Positions 12,401-27,400 are shown, numbered from the stretch's first letter. The stretch is 64,000 nucleotides of DNA from Platanthera guangdongensis (GCA_039583875.1 CM077163.1:235406646-235470645), one strand, 5' to 3'. Notes: a model not told the origin generated them from the letters alone. A program made the numbers and translations.

Positions 12401-15400
12401 TATCGCATTGTTAACTGTACACCTGTAGCAGTGCATCTTTTACATGAACTACATTAAAAACTCCAGTTGAAAGATCCATGCACCTTATACTCCCTTCGAA
12501 TACGTTCAACATAAATATCCAAGTGAAGTTCACCCATCCCAGAAATGATAGTCTGGAAGTAAGACAACCATAAGCATACAAAACGAAAATGAATTGATGG
12601 AATAGATCAAAGCATAACATACCTGCCCACTTTCAGGATCCAAACCAACACGAAAAGTTGGATCTTCTCTTTGGAATCTATTAAGAGCTTTTGAGAACTG
12701 CAACGTATTGGAAAAAGAAGAATATGGACAACAATACATTGTAAATGAACAAAAAATGCCAAATCATCTGAGGAATGACTCGCCTGTGCTCCAGAATCTT
12801 TAGAAATAGGTGAAAGAGCCAATGACATAACTGGCTCGGGAACATTCATAGATGTCATCGTGTACCTCACTGATCCATCCGTGAATGTGTCCCCTTATAA
12901 ACGATATTTAAAAAGAGCTCAGAATTATAACAACAAAGAAAAAGTAGGTGAAATTTGCAACACACAATTTGTACCTGAAGCACAATCAACCCCAAAGACT
13001 GCTACAATTTGCCCAGCATGAGCATCTTGAATGTCCTGTAAAATTCTGAATTATATTAGCAATTATGCTGGAAATACTGAAGAAGCCAGTAAAACTTGGG
13101 TACATACAAGAAATACACTTTCTAAGAAATTATCAGCATGACAATAAAAGAGCATTTGTAAACATTATTCTACAATAATGCAAGAATATCTAACCTCCAT
13201 TTCATTAGCATGCATACGAACTAAACGAGGAACCTGAAAATAACATAAAAAATATTAGTGGATTATGGGTTAACATATTGATACCTCATATATCATAGTA
13301 TCATAGCATCATCCAAACTAATGAGGTTGCAGATTAATCAACTGTTCAACACTGATATTGGAACTAGTACAAGTATGGCGGCAAATAAATGGAAGTATGT
13401 GCATTAGAAATAATAAAGGCACTAAAAAAGATAGATCGAAACAAAAAAATGCTAGAAGGTATATTACATCATAGATATAAATTCAAACAAAACTGAAACT
13501 ACGCCTCCCAAAATTTGGAAAGATAACAATCGACCTGGACAATATGTCCAAATAAAAATATCAATTTACAGTAGTATTAGATAAAATGAAGAGATAAAGA
13601 TAGTAGAACTAAATAACAAATGCATCGTGGTTTTATGACAACAATCAGCTGATATCTTGCAAAATCTACAACAGGCTATGTAAGGATAAGATAACAGCAC
13701 GGTTCACATATCCTGTTAAAGCACCGAGCAATTAACAACACAAGATCTATCTATTTTAGCATTTACACAAGTACCAGTAGTATAACGTCACAAAATCTTT
13801 AAGAAGTTGCAAGCGAAACTATAAGTTACTGGTCCGGACCATGTAAACTGATCAAGGAGCATTTGAAGTCATTAACAATATAAGGTCAAGCTACCAATTT
13901 TCTGGAATAGCTTTCTCTGGCTGAAAATATATTGCAAGAAGTAAATTGATGCAAACCTAATTGCCTAAGATACTCAGGTAATCCTTAATGTCATTGTCAC
14001 TGTGGAGGAGATTAGAAATAAAAATTATGAGGGACAAAATAAATTAGGTTGTAGATCAATACAAATGATGACAAAAAATAGCGAAATAATAAATTAAACC
14101 CTCGGAAAGACAATCAGATGCACAAGGAAAATAACATAATGCGAGTGGAGTAATATGTTATGGATCTAATATAGGGGAGCACATACACGAGAATATCAAG
14201 TTAGCTCATTTTGGATGACAACATCCTTGAATCTATCAGAAGGCTGATAGATCTATCGGGCTTCCACTGGCTTGATAGGGGGACTCCTTGAATGGGAGTA
14301 TATTTCTTTGTCTTTATTAAAGGTGCAACTCAGGCCACATATTCCACTTAGAATCAAGAACTGGTCCGAATAGGTTCGGTTTTGACTTTTCGGAAATGAA
14401 ACCGACCCATATACCCATGGCATAAAACTGGATCTGAACTGAAAAGTTCGGTTTTGTTCAGGTTGGATTCTCAATTGCCAAGGAAAAAAGATTAATGCAT
14501 CAACAACTTAAAGTAAGCTGATAAATTAAAGTAAAAAATTATATGTAAAAACAACAACTTTGGTTATTATTATCCAGATGGAGGATTTTATTTCTCTCTT
14601 GATTTGAAGGCTAACAAATTACCCCGGCGAGATAAGGAAAGAAAATGAGTAAAACAAGACTAAAGACGATTTGATGTTAAAAGAGGAGTGGTGTGGGAGA
14701 ATAGCAAGCAAGGTGAACCTAATTAATTAGTCGGTTCATGGTTTGGTTTTTGGGTAACCGACTATAAGACCCGAAAACCAATTTGTATGGTCGGTTCTGA
14801 AATTTTTGGACCTGGAACTAAACCAAGAACCTTGAGAACCGATCTGAACCAAGCGTATGAGTCATTTTCGGTTTGGTTTTCAATTCTTTGGTTATTTTTG
14901 CACATATCGGGCCCCAAGTCATTCCGGATTATTTTCCTAATATTTGAAATAGACTTTTATGTAGGGACTCTTCTGCATTTTTGTCCATGTAGTACTTAAA
15001 GCTTGATGTGGAATGAGAAAAAGGTACGGAGAATTTGACTTATATCTCTTGACCATAGTCGGTTGTTCCCGATAACGTTTGCACCTCCCCCTTCATCGCC
15101 TTTCCCAGTGATCCTTCTGCCTCCAACTGCTGTAGCCTCTCCCCCCTTCTATGTGAGAGTGGCATTCTCTTCTATTCATTTCTTTCATCCTCTTATGTTC
15201 TTCTTAAAACATTGGGAACCATAAAGGAGCAAGAGGGAAGAGAAATTCACAAAAGAATTATTTGATCCAACCCACCAGACATTGAATCGTCCTTATATGT
15301 GAGACACTAACAATTTGGTACAAGAGACATCGGTTCCTCTCGAACAATCTGCGCCAACAACCATCCAACTGACAACTGAACCCCCAAATCGCCTCACACC

Positions 15401-18400
15401 GTTCGATCACACCAAATTCCTAGGCACTCTGATAGCAAAAAATTGACTAACACTAGGGTAAATCACAGTTCTCTCCAAAAACTCATGACGAACCAAGAAT
15501 TGACAACTCAAAAACAAGCAACAAATGCATCCTACCAAACTGCCTCCTCCACTAATGTCTCTACCAATAAGGCAAAAACGACATACATTTATGGCATGGG
15601 TATACAATCAAGATTACTACAGGCCACAGGAGACAGACCACAATCAAAGTTACTGACAAACTTTACATCAATAAGATCATCAGGGAATATCAAATGAAAG
15701 CACACCACATTATGTCAAATTATATTTTCCCTGCTAGCAGAAAGGAAGAGACCCCTGGGTTGGTTTTCAAGGTGCGAGCAATTTTTTTCCACCAGAATAC
15801 TCCAAGAGCAGAATGGATCAACAGGGGAGCATTTCATCTCATGGGCACCTAACTGAGGATGAGTTCAAGTACAGTTGCTTCCTTGAGAATTTTTAAAACC
15901 CTATCGATCATGCTTTCATTGGTCTCACACGAATAGCAAGTTCCTCTTTATCGCCGACCTTCATGATAGTCTCAGAAGAGACATTGAATTTGAGCACCGC
16001 CCGGACCTCAGAATAACTATAAGTAGCCCAGATTTGCAAGTGCCAATTGTCGATGGATTGACTCATGGACATAAAACAAGCATTACCAACTTCAAGAGGA
16101 GGTTAATCGGCAAAAACACAACCTTTGCATCAAAAGGCAGTGAGGGGACAACCCAAGTACTACCAAGTTGTGCCATATTTCAAATGACTCACAAGAGCCG
16201 ACAATACATCATGCCACTTTGCGGAGTAAACCTGGCATTCCTTGAAAGGTGGCGGACGGTGGACGGGGGAGGCCGACCGTAAACGAACTCAAATGGAGTA
16301 GTGTCGGCCGCCTGATGGTGGGCGGTGTTGTACGAGTACTCGGCTCACCCGAGACACTTGACCCAACTGCGTGGTTGCTCCCCCACGAAGCAGCGGAGGT
16401 AAGCCTTTAAGCATCGATTGAGGACCTCTGACTGGCCATCGGTCTGGTAATGATATGATGTACTCATGCGTAGTCGGGTGCCCAGCAGGCGGAACAGTGT
16501 TGTCCAGAAGGTACTCAGGAAGAGCGGTCCCGGTTGCTTACGATCGGCTGGGGAAACCCGTGGAGGCGCACAACCCCCCGGATGAAGCTGTCGGCGACTG
16601 TGGCTGTAGTGTAAGGATGGCAGAGGGGAATGAAATGTGCATACTTCGAGAGTCGGTCCACTATGACCAGAATGCAGTCGTACCTCTGGGAGCGTGGCAG
16701 CCATCTGATGAGGTCCATGACGATGTCGTCTCATACGCGGTCGGGAATCGGAAGGGCTGAAGTAGACCACCCAGAAAAACGGCTTCGTACTTGGCCTTCT
16801 AGTAGACGAGGCAAGCGGCCACGAGGGTTTTGACCTGTCGAAACATGTGAGGCCAATAGAGCGAGGCTGCCAGCCGTCGGTACGTCTGTTAAGCACATGT
16901 GTGCCCCCTGTCGGGGAGGCATGAAACTCCGCTAATAGTCGGGGAATGCTGGGGGAGGATGGGGCGAGTACGAGGCGGCCCTTGAAGAGTAGGCAGCCGT
17001 CCACCAAGGAGTAAGGTGGGCGGGCGGAGGCGTTTGCAAGGAGAGCTGTCCGGATACTGTTGAGTGTCGGGTCTGCTTCCACTTCCTGTTGGAGGGCGTC
17101 TGCATCCTCCCAGACCGATCAGGAGATGGCTGCAAGTATGAGGTTGTGCGAGAGAGCGTCGGCTGTGCGGTTCGCCTTCCCGGGTCGGAACTCTATGCTG
17201 AAGTCATAGCCCAGTAGCTTGGTCACCCACACCTGCTAGGCGGGCGTAGCAATCATCTGTTGCAGGAGGTAGTGGAGGCTATGGTGATCGGTGCGGACCA
17301 CGAATCGTCGTCTCAGGAGGTGGGGCCGCCAGTGCAGCACTGCGAGGACGAGTCCCATGAGATCGTTCTCGTACGCTGATGGGTTGTGGATGGTATCTGA
17401 GAATGCACGGCTAAAATAGGCCACCGAGCAGCCGCCTTGCATGAGTACGCCCCCCACGCCCACGCCTACGCCTGAAGCGTCACATTTCACGAGTAAGGGC
17501 TGGGAGAAGTCCGACAATGCTAACACTGGGGCACGAACAAGAGCTTGTTGAAGAGCGACAAAGGCGGCGAAGGCCGCTGCCGACCACTCGAAGGGGCCCT
17601 CGGCTGACCTCTTCAAGAGCAGAGTGAGGGGTCGGGCAATCGTGTTGTAGCCATGGATGAACCGTCGGTAGTACCCTGTCAGGCCCAGGAACCCGCGAAC
17701 ATCGCGGAGAGATGATGGGGTTGGCCACTGGAGAGTCGCCTTGATATTGTCACTGTCCATCGCGACTCCTGCAGCAGAAATGGTGTGCCCTAAGTAACAC
17801 ACCTCTGGAACCCCCAAGAGCACTTCGGTGGGTGGAGCTTGAGGTGGTGGCGACCTGTCGTACCAATGTATGGCGGACGTGTTGTAGATGCTCCTGCCAA
17901 GAAGAACTGTAGACCAAGATGTCAACAAAAAAACAAGTGCATGCTGACGAAGTACCGGCCGAAAGATGTCGTTCATCTTGGCCTGGAAGGTGGTCGGCGT
18001 GTTGATCAGGCCGAATGACATAACCAAGAACTTGTAGTGGCCATCATGGGTCCAGAAGGCCGTCTTGGCGACTTCGGTTGGCCGAACGTGAATCTGGTGG
18101 TAGCCCGCACGTAGGTCCAGTTTGGTGAAAACGGTGGCGTCGTGGAGCTCGTCCAAAAGCTCCTGGATCATTGGGATCGGGTACTTGTCTGGGACTGTGG
18201 CCTTGTTGAGCACCTGATAGTCCATGCAGAAGCGCCAACTGCCGTCCTTCTTCCTGACCAAGAGGACTGGGCTGGAAAAAAGGCTTGCACTGGGGCGGAT
18301 GAGGCCCCCCATCAACATGTCGTGTACGAGCCACTCGATCTCGTCCGTCTGCGCGTGCCCGTAGTGGTACGGGAGGACCGAAACGTCGCCACGTCGGGCT

Positions 18401-21400
18401 GAAGAGGGATGGCATGATCGTGCGGTCGGGTCGGTGGTAATCCGGGCGGTGCCGTGAAGAGATCTGCAAACTCGGACAGGAGGTCCTGCATAGTCGGTGG
18501 TGGTGACGAGGTCGGTGGCCCCGCGTCCAAGATGGACCAGAGTCATGCCGTAAAATCAACGTTTGTCGTCATCTAGATCGTGCGGGAGGAGACGGGGAGT
18601 GGAGCAGCGCTGCATCTCCCATTAGGAAATACTCTCGTCCGTCCTGGAGAAACTGCATCGTCATGGATCCCCAGTTGCCTCATACGTCGCCCAGCGTGCT
18701 GAGCCATGCTACACCGAGGATGGCGTCGATCCCACCAAGGCCGAAAACATAGAAATATGCTATCACTGAGTAAGGTCCCACTCAAATCGGAACAGATGGG
18801 CAACGACACTGAATCAAGCGTCGGCGGCCATCGCCCAAGCTGACCGTGAAGTCCGGCGAAGGTTCCATTGGCAGGTGGAGTTGTTGGGCGACCTGAGAGG
18901 AGAGGAAGTTATGGCTCGCCCCGCTATCGACCATGATGACGATGTGGCGGTCGCCCAGCTTGCTCGCTAACTTCAAGGTTTGTGGCCCTGAAATGCCGCC
19001 CACGGAAAAGCACGGAAGTTCCAACTGGTGAAGGCTCGCATTAGTAGCGCCCTCGGTGGAGTCCTAACGGATTTCAAGGTCTTCGAAATCTGCCAAAGTG
19101 ATCTCTGGTTCGGGGTCACCAATGATGGCGTGAAACTCTTTGACCGCGCGGATGTGGGTCAGAGGGTAGGGCTGTCGGCAGCGAAAGCATAGCCCTTTGG
19201 GTCGGAGATCGTCGAACTCGCGGTTGGAGAACAGCTGGGGGCGGCCGACCGGGCTGGCCGAGCGGCTGGAGGAGGGTGAGATGTCGGTGGCTCTGGAGTA
19301 GCGGGCTGCCATGGTCGGCCCCCTAGCGGGGGTCTGCCTGGAGATGGCGGGTTTCACGGTGATAAATCTGCCTTCACGAGGCGGGCCATGTCGAGGGCCT
19401 CAGACACCGTCCAGGGGTGATGAGTGCGAAGCCGGTAGCGGATGTGGGGCAGAAGGCCCGACATGAAGAAGCTGAGGTAGTGATATGGCGGTAAGCCCGG
19501 AACATAGGTGTCGAGGGCCACGAATTCATCAATATAATCATCCACCGTACTGGTTTGGCGTACCCCACAGTTGTTCGGAGCCGTCGAGTCCCACGACGGC
19601 GATGGAAACTTTGTCCTGCTCGGGAATGTGGTGGAGGTCAAAATACTGCTCTGCCTTTGAGATCCACCGAATCGGGTCCCCACGGGAGAAGGTGGGGAGG
19701 TCAAAAGCAAGTGCAGGAAGGCCAGGGGCAAACGGAAGGGTCGCTTCCCCGTTGTGTGGGAGAGGTGGCGTCCCGAGTATGGACGTGTCATTGGTCGAGC
19801 ATGCGAATCCGCTGGCGGACGTGGCGGCGGACTGTTGGAGAGCATTAAACTTGGCGGGAAGAGCGAGTAGGCAGGAATGCATGAAGGCCACGAGGGACTC
19901 CTGCGCTTCGACACGACGAAGGAGGGAGTCGTTGGCGCCGTCCGGTGGGGTCTCGGCCATGGAGTGGGTCGTCGGAGCCATGGTGTGGAGCGGGTCGTCG
20001 GAGCCATGGTGTGGAGCGGGTCGTCGGAGCCATGGTGTGGTGCGGGATCGTAGTTCCTGGGGCTGGTACTCCGACGGCGGGCGGAAAGGGCAGGTTGAAC
20101 CAAATTAATGGGGGCTCGGTGGACGAGGAAGGTGGGTGGCTGAATTGAGACCGTGAGAGAGAGAGGGAGAGAAAGAGAGAGAGGTTAGGGTCGGAAATTT
20201 AGAAGAGGAAAGAAACATACATTCATCCAACTTGACGATTACAATGTTCGCGCGCTCTCTTATAGAGATGACGAGCAAATACAAAAGGAAAGTAATACAA
20301 AAAGAAAACGGGTAATACTAAAATTGCGACGTTCAAATATAGAATATAATAAATGTTAAACATAGAATTGAATAAATGATAAACATAGAATAGAATAAAC
20401 ATTAAATATTCTCCGTGATCTCGGTGGGCCAATGTGATATTCTCGCACAGCGCGTGTAGACTTGCCATTTGGGCTCGTCCTCATGCAGATCCGTAACACA
20501 AGAACTCGTCATTCCTACACCATGTAGTTCACGATGTATGTGCAATGAACGACCAACATTTACATCAATGAAAATGTGACTCGCTGACTTCAACTTCCCA
20601 TCTGAACTGTTTACAACCCAAGTATACGTGCAAGGGTACAATTAAAGGTAGGCCAAGTAGATTTTAATGCTGACAATACATCATGCCACTTTGCGACCAT
20701 ACTGATACAATATATGGCGTGTAATGGTATTAAATATTAGAGCCAGCTCAGTTAGGTTTTACAGCCCTTATGATGACAGTTAGAGAAGGCCCATGTATAA
20801 ATGGCCCATTGGGTCATTCCTTCCTTAGGCTCCTTTAGTCCCACATCTGAGATTCATTCCTAGATTCATTTTTAGCTCCTCCTCCTATTTTTATAAGGAA
20901 CTCCTTGTACATGTATTTGAATTAACTTTATTTTAAGGAGAATAAATTTTTTTATTGAGCTCGCACATTCGTTTTTGGCTTGAGCTCGTGCTCGCTGTTA
21001 CGGAGCTACACAACGACGAACCTTCTTGGAAAATTACACACGTTGGGCGTGTAATGGCCCCACCATTCACGCGGAAGATAATTAATAATTTATTGGTTAC
21101 TTTGTTTGCTTAAGACGTTTATTTGTTACTTTGTTTGCTTAAAACATTTTAAGTATTTCCGTATTTCCTAATTTCAAAATTTCTTTTTTTATTTGCTCCT
21201 CATCGCTATAAGAGGACGTGTAAGCCCTGTATTATTTTCATCCTGAAATGAATGTGTTTTCTCTTTCTTCTCTAAACCCTATTCCCTCCTCTCTTTCTCT
21301 CTCTTTCCCTCTCTTTCCTATAGCCCCCGACCCCCTAACAACTGGTGTGACCTGCCAGTTTTGCCCGCCGCTGAAGGCCGGCGGAAATCCAGCACCCGCC

Positions 21401-24400
21401 CAGCCCGTCTCTGCCCAGCGCACGTCCCCGCTCGAGCCGCACAACACGCACGCGGCAGCACCGCCAGCACGTCACCACTACCGCGCCAGCGCGTCTCCTC
21501 CGTTGTTCTGTTGCGCGCCGCACACCAACAACGCCTCTTCTCCAGTTTTCTCCCCACGTACCATCCCTCCTTGCCATGGCACCCTCCACCTGTTCCACTA
21601 CGGAAGCTCCATCGGTAGATTCCAACGAGGCCCTCCTACGTCGTGTCGACGCACAGGAATCCCTTGTGGCGTCCATCATGCCTCTCTTGCCGCCACGCAA
21701 AGTTCGATGCCCTCTAACCCACCGTCGCCTTTTCGGCCAACGGATCCGCGGGCCCATCCACCGACTCGTCCATCCTCGGCGTGGCACCACCCCCGCAGAA
21801 CGGAGATTTCGCAGCGTCGTTTCCATCGGGTCGTCCAACCCTCGTCATGGATCTTCCCACATTTGCCAGTGTGGACCCAATCTTGTGGATTGCCAAGGCG
21901 GAACAATACTTTGATCTAAATCATACGCACGAGCAGGACAAGGTCTCTACCGCCGTCGTGGAACTCGACGGCTCCGCCCTTCATTGGGCCCGATGGCTCC
22001 TCCAGTCCAACTCGGTCATCTCTTGGCCGGAGATCAAACAGTAGAAGATCCACCACTACAACAGCCTCTACTCGGGATCTGCCATCGAACGACTATGTAG
22101 GGTGCGCCAGATCGGAGCATTGGACGATTACATCGACGAATTCATAGCCCTCGTCACTCATGTCCCGGGCCTACCACCAGATCATTACCTCGACATCTTC
22201 ATGCAGGGCCTCAAGCCCAACATCTGGTCCCGACTCTGCACCCATCATCCCCTGACGGTTTTCGAGTCCCTCGACAGGGCATGCCTCGTGGAGGAGGATT
22301 TTCGCCACGACCCCCAGGCGGGCCCCCACCGGGCGGCCGACCATGGCAGACCGCTACTCTGGAACCACCGGCCCCTCGGCCTCCTCCAGCCGGCCGGTCG
22401 GGTCGCCCAGTACCTCCGCAACGATTCTCCAACCGCGAGTTTACGACCTGCGTCGTGAAGGGATATGTTTCCGCTGTCGTCAGCCATACTCCCCTACCCA
22501 CGTCTGCACGAACAAGGAATTCCCTACCATCATTGGCAACTTTGAACCAGAGATCACTTTCAAGGACTTTGAGGACCACGAGATCATAGCAGAGGGCACC
22601 ACCGAGACCACCGTCGACACCGACCTTCGCCGTTTTCAGCAAGCCCTGATCCGTGACCCGGTGTAAGCCATGCAGGAATTCGCTCAGCCCTTCCTCGTGG
22701 AGTGTGATTCCTCGGGCGTCAGCGTGGGAGTCGTACTTATGCAGGTCGGCCGTCCTGTGGCCTGCTTTAGTTGCGCCTTCTCCGACACTATCCGCAGCCG
22801 CTCCGCTTACGAGAACGAGCTTAAGGGCCTCATCCTCGCAGTTCAGCACTGAAGACCCTATCTTCTGGGCGGACATTTTGTGGTCCGTACCGACCACCAT
22901 AGCCTTTGATACCTCCTGCAACAGAAGATCGTTGTGCCCGCCCAACAGGTGTGGGTGGCCAAGCTACTGGGCTACGACTTCAGCATCGAGTTTCGGCCGG
23001 GCAAGGCGAATCGCGCAGTCGACGCCCTCTCCCGCAACCCCATACTGGAAGCACGGATGCGCTCGAACGGGAAGTAGAAGTCGACCCGTCCCTCAACAAG
23101 ATTCGGACAGCACTCATCGCGGACGCTGCAGCCCACCCACCTTACTCCATAGTTTACGACCGCCTACTCCTCAAGAGCTACCTCGTATTCGCGCCCTCCT
23201 CCCCGAGCATCCCTCAGTTGATGGTCGAGTTCCATGCCTCCCCAACGGGAGGACACGTCGGTGCTTACCGGATGTACTGATGGCAGGCAGCCTCTCTCTA
23301 TTGACCTCATATGTTCCGACAGGTCAAGGCCTTCATGGCCGCCTGTCTCATCTGCCAGAAGGCCAAGTATGAAGCAATATTTCTGGGTGGTGTACTTCAG
23401 CCTCTTCTGATCCCCGACCGCGTCTGGGAAAACATCGTCATGGATTTCATCACACGACTACCCCGATCACAGGGACACAACTGCATCATGTTTGTGGTGG
23501 ACCGGCTTTCGAAGTAAACACATTTCATTCCCCTCCACCATCCATACACTGCCGCCACAGTCGCCGACAGTTTCATTCAGGGGATTGTGCGCCTCCACGG
23601 GTTTCCTCGATCAATCGTAAGCGGTCGCGACTCGCTCTTCCTGAGTACCTTTTGGACAATATTGTTCCGCTTACAGGGCACCCGTCTTCGCATGAGCACG
23701 GCAGACGACTCGCAAACCGACGGACAATCGGAGGTCCTCAACCAGTGTCTGGAAACATACTTTTGTTGCTTCGTGGGGGAGCAACCTCGCAGTTGGGCCA
23801 AGTGGCTCGGGTGGGTCGAGTACTCTTACAACACCGCCCCCACCACCAGGCGGTCGGCACAACTCCTTTTGAGGTCGTCTATAGTCGTCTTCCACCATCT
23901 ATTGTCTGTCACCTTCCAGGGAAATGTCGGGTGGAGAGCCTGGTCACCGCCCTCCGCAATATAAACACTATTCTGGATCACCTAAAGCAACACCTACAAC
24001 GAGCCCAACAAAAGATGTCTTCCTTCGCCAACAAGAAATGTCGGGACCTCTACTTTGAGGTGGGAGATAAGGTTTTCATCAAACTCCACCCCTACCGCTA
24101 GCTTCAGTGGTCCGCTGACCATGCCCGAAATTGGCACCACGATTCTTCGGTCCCTTCGAGATCCTCGCCCGCATAGGTGCAGTCACTTACTTCCTGCACC
24201 TCCCAACCGGGAGACGCATTCATCCGGTCTTCCATGTCTTGTAGCTTCAGCGTGTGGGGGGTGAACATGCCACCACAGATCATATCCTGACTGACCTCGA
24301 CTTTGTCGGGGAGGCACCCTACTAGCCCGCCTCGATTCGCAGCCACAGAAGCCGCACCTTGGGGGACACTACATCGGAGGAGGTTCTCGTGGCTTGGACT

Positions 24401-27400
24401 GGTCGGCCCGACTCCATGGCTTTCCCGGGATGATTTGCCGTCAGTTCGCCGACTACTGCCTTGAGGAGAAGACACATTTTCCAGACGGTGGCATTGTTAC
24501 GGAGCTACAAGACGACGAACCTCCTTCGAAAGTTTGCACGCATCGGGCGCGTATATCGGATGGCCTCACCATTTCGCGGAAGATAATTAATAATATATTG
24601 GTTGCTTTGTTTGCTTAAGAAGTTTATTTGTTGTTTTGTTTGCTTGAGACATTTTAAGTATTTTTGTATTTCCTAATTTCAATATTTACTTTTTTATTCG
24701 CTACTCATCGCTATAAGAGGACGTGTAAGCCCTGTATTATTTTCATCCTAGAATGAATATGTGTTTTCTGTTTCTCCTTTAAACCTTAATCTCTCCTCAC
24801 TTTTCTCTCTCTCCCTCTCTTCCTCTCTTCCTTTCTTTCCCGTAGTCGCCGACCCCCCGGCCCCCCAACACACGCCATTCCAGTCCTCTGTGAACTCCAG
24901 CTTGAGTCCATTGCTCTAGCTGCCTCTTGCTACCGATGTTTGATTCTTCCTCCCTTCCTGCTCTTTTTATAAGCTTTCACTGCCGAATGAGACCCACCAC
25001 AGCTCTTGCAAGTCCCATCCTCCACGAGTTCCCACTTGGGTCCATCGAGCTCGATGAGACGCTCATCCTGTGACCGTGCATCCTCTTGTCGAGCTCACTG
25101 AATCTGATGAGACCATCTGCACTGTGCGACCTCTTCTTTAGATCGCAAAATAACACTGAAACCATCTTCCTGTGCGGCCTCTTGTCGCGCTCGTTGAAGA
25201 CCGAAGAGACCGCACTGTGCGGCCTCTTGCCGAGCTCGTTGAAAACCGTTGAGATCATATTCACCATGCGTCCACTTGCCGAGACCGCTGAGACCATATG
25301 CACCATGCGGCCTCTTACCGAGCACACTGAGACCGCTCGTCCTGTGTTCTGAGCTTGCCTACTCCTCCTGTGACTGTTGCAATTCAGTGACCACGCCCCA
25401 TGTACAGAACCGCGGTCAATGTGTAAGACTGCCTAGATGTCACTCCTTTGCCATGCCCGCAGACCCTGTGGGTTGTTGCGGTTTCTTCGGTGGTGTTCTT
25501 TTGTGGTATTCTCGCATTCATATTTTGTCACGCCGACTTTTCTTACTAGATGGGAACAAATGTTGCACCTACTACCTCGACATTTTCAACTCTTGCTCCA
25601 GCTCCTCTCCCCGATGCCCGAGATGAACTCTGGATCATTATTATCTCCCTCACCCGAAAGAAGAATTTTGTGGAATGGGTGCACTCGGTCCATCACGTTC
25701 TCTAAACAAAGGGGCTTCTTCACCATCTCACTCGAGCCAACCCTACCGAGCCCACAGGGCAATGGCTTTGGGACGATGGTTGAGTTCAATTTTGGATCTT
25801 GAACTCCATGGATAGTGAACCATATTGAATGGCTATGTATCACACCACCGCCAAAGTCATGTGGGATGAGCTCCACTCCACTACTCAGGGAAAAATAGCC
25901 TCCAACACTTATTTGATATTTTCATGGCTCATCACAATACCAGCCCCGGTTCAAATGGCAACCTCACGTCCATTGTTGCTCAATCCAAGACTCTATTGAG
26001 ACCTGAATTCAGCACCAGCCACCAACGTCGGATCATGCCGCTCAACGAGCTCAAAAGAGTCTGTCGGTATTGCATTGACGATGATCTGTGTTCCCTCGCA
26101 CCTCCACAATGTCTAGCGCATATCCTTTCTTCTCCTACTATTTTATCACTGTCTGAAATTTGCTCCATGTTGTTGAAGGTGATGTCACCGCTTAAACTCC
26201 TGGTGTCCTCTCCTCCAGTGTTCCTTCACCGCGGTCCTGACAACCGACCTCCACCTCCCCATGATCGTGGAGGGCACCCTGGCTCTCAAGGTGGTGGGCG
26301 TGATGGTAGTCCTCGCTCTAGGAGCCACCCCCTGGCATATGTATTTATTGTGTCCGGACCAATCAAACTGACAATGAAGGTACCTCATGTTTGTCTCATA
26401 GTCTTACGGTAGCAAATGGCGGCATCACTCCAGTTGCTCTATCTCTCTCTCAATTCTTCATATTCTCGTCTCTTGCCCTCGGGTGCCACCAATCATATTA
26501 TTCCGACAATGCCTTCTCAGTACTTGGACTCTGTGTCCTAAGTTCATTACGGTAGCAAATGACAACATCACTCCAGTTGTTCTCTCTCTCTCTCAATCCT
26601 TCATATTCTCGTCTCTTGCTTTAATCTGTTTTTCGTCAACAGCCTTAATCAAAATCATGACTGCTTAATCACTTTCTCCCCTTCTTTCTCTATTGTACAG
26701 GAACGACGGATGCGGACTATCATTGGCAGAGGATGACTTTCAAATGGGATTTACATTATAGATCTTCCCCCGACCGTTTTCTCTTCTGTCAGCTTTGTTG
26801 ATTAGCGTTAACGTCTTGGTCATGCTCCTCTTCACATCCTCCAAAAAGCTTTCCTTTTTTTAGTTTTGATTGTATATCATGTATTTATGGGAAACAATAC
26901 CGCTCTATTTTCCCTTCTCATTATATTCAGAGCACTGCTCCTTTTGATTTGTGTATTTTGACATCTAGAGTCTTTATAAAGCAGCTACTGTATCTGGATA
27001 TCATTCTTTTCTTATGTTTATTGATGATCGCTCATGCATGATATGGAAGTACCCAATGCGTGATCGCTCTGAGCTTCTTCCTTTACTCCACTCCTTTTCC
27101 ACTGAAACCAAAACGTAATTTTCCCACTATTAAAAATTTTGCACTAATAATCTGTATGAATACACTAGACATGTCTTTCAGGAAATGTGTACACTATTAG
27201 GAATGCTCCACCAAACCACCAGTGTGTGCACAACGCAACAGAATGGTATTGTTACGCGGAAGAACGACACCTTCTCGAAGTTGCTCATTCTCTCATGTTT
27301 CAGATGGATGTCCCCACCACCTATTGGCACTTTGATGTCTTTACCTCCTGTTATACCATCAATTGCATATCCTCCTCTATTCTCAATTTCACAAAACTTT

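Larger units (their letters stand above)
3473..12483 (-). other. MEFG1: 9.0-kb EF-G intron
   Basis: Lies between the domain III signature exon and the first domain IV exon. It holds two deleted LTR elements (3621-5777, 6142-8266), a 92-bp array, a palindrome within a GC-rich element (9121-10262), and long AT-rich stretches without recognised features. Confidence 0.85.
16226..20498 (-). mobile_element. Chromovirus-like Ty3/gypsy element, 3' truncated
   Basis: 5' LTR 20498-20141, then gag, protease, RT/RNase H and integrase reading leftwards. LTR starts TGTTACGGATC. The integrase stops being recognisable at 16226 and there is no 3' LTR. The same family occurs on the plus strand at 20996-24870, including the [10 protein letters not shown] gag start and a [16 protein letters not shown] integrase. 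Assignment to a chromovirus (Reina-like) lineage is by resemblance of RT and gag only. Confidence 0.75.
20996..24870 (+). mobile_element. Chromovirus-like Ty3/gypsy element with protease/RT deleted
   Basis: LTRs 20996-21340 and 24495-24870 begin TGTTACGGAGCTACA and end CCCCCTAACA or CCCCCCAACA. Flanks CTCGC (20991-20995) and CACGC (24871-24875) are a 4/5 duplication, just inside the copia 5' LTR. gag runs 21576 to about 22600 with [14 protein letters not shown] (C-x2-C-x7-H-x-C), then jumps at about 22665 directly to RNase H ([15 protein letters not shown]), so protease and RT are missing. Integrase follows to 24100. Confidence 0.85.

Noticed and set aside
12411..12620. Minus ORF reading through the domain III exon into the intron
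   Set aside because: After EYK the reading leaves the EF-G family and stops; homology resumes at 3472, so a splice is better.
19485..20108. 207-codon plus-strand ORF over the gypsy gag
   Set aside because: Shadow of the minus-strand gag, which has clear family motifs.
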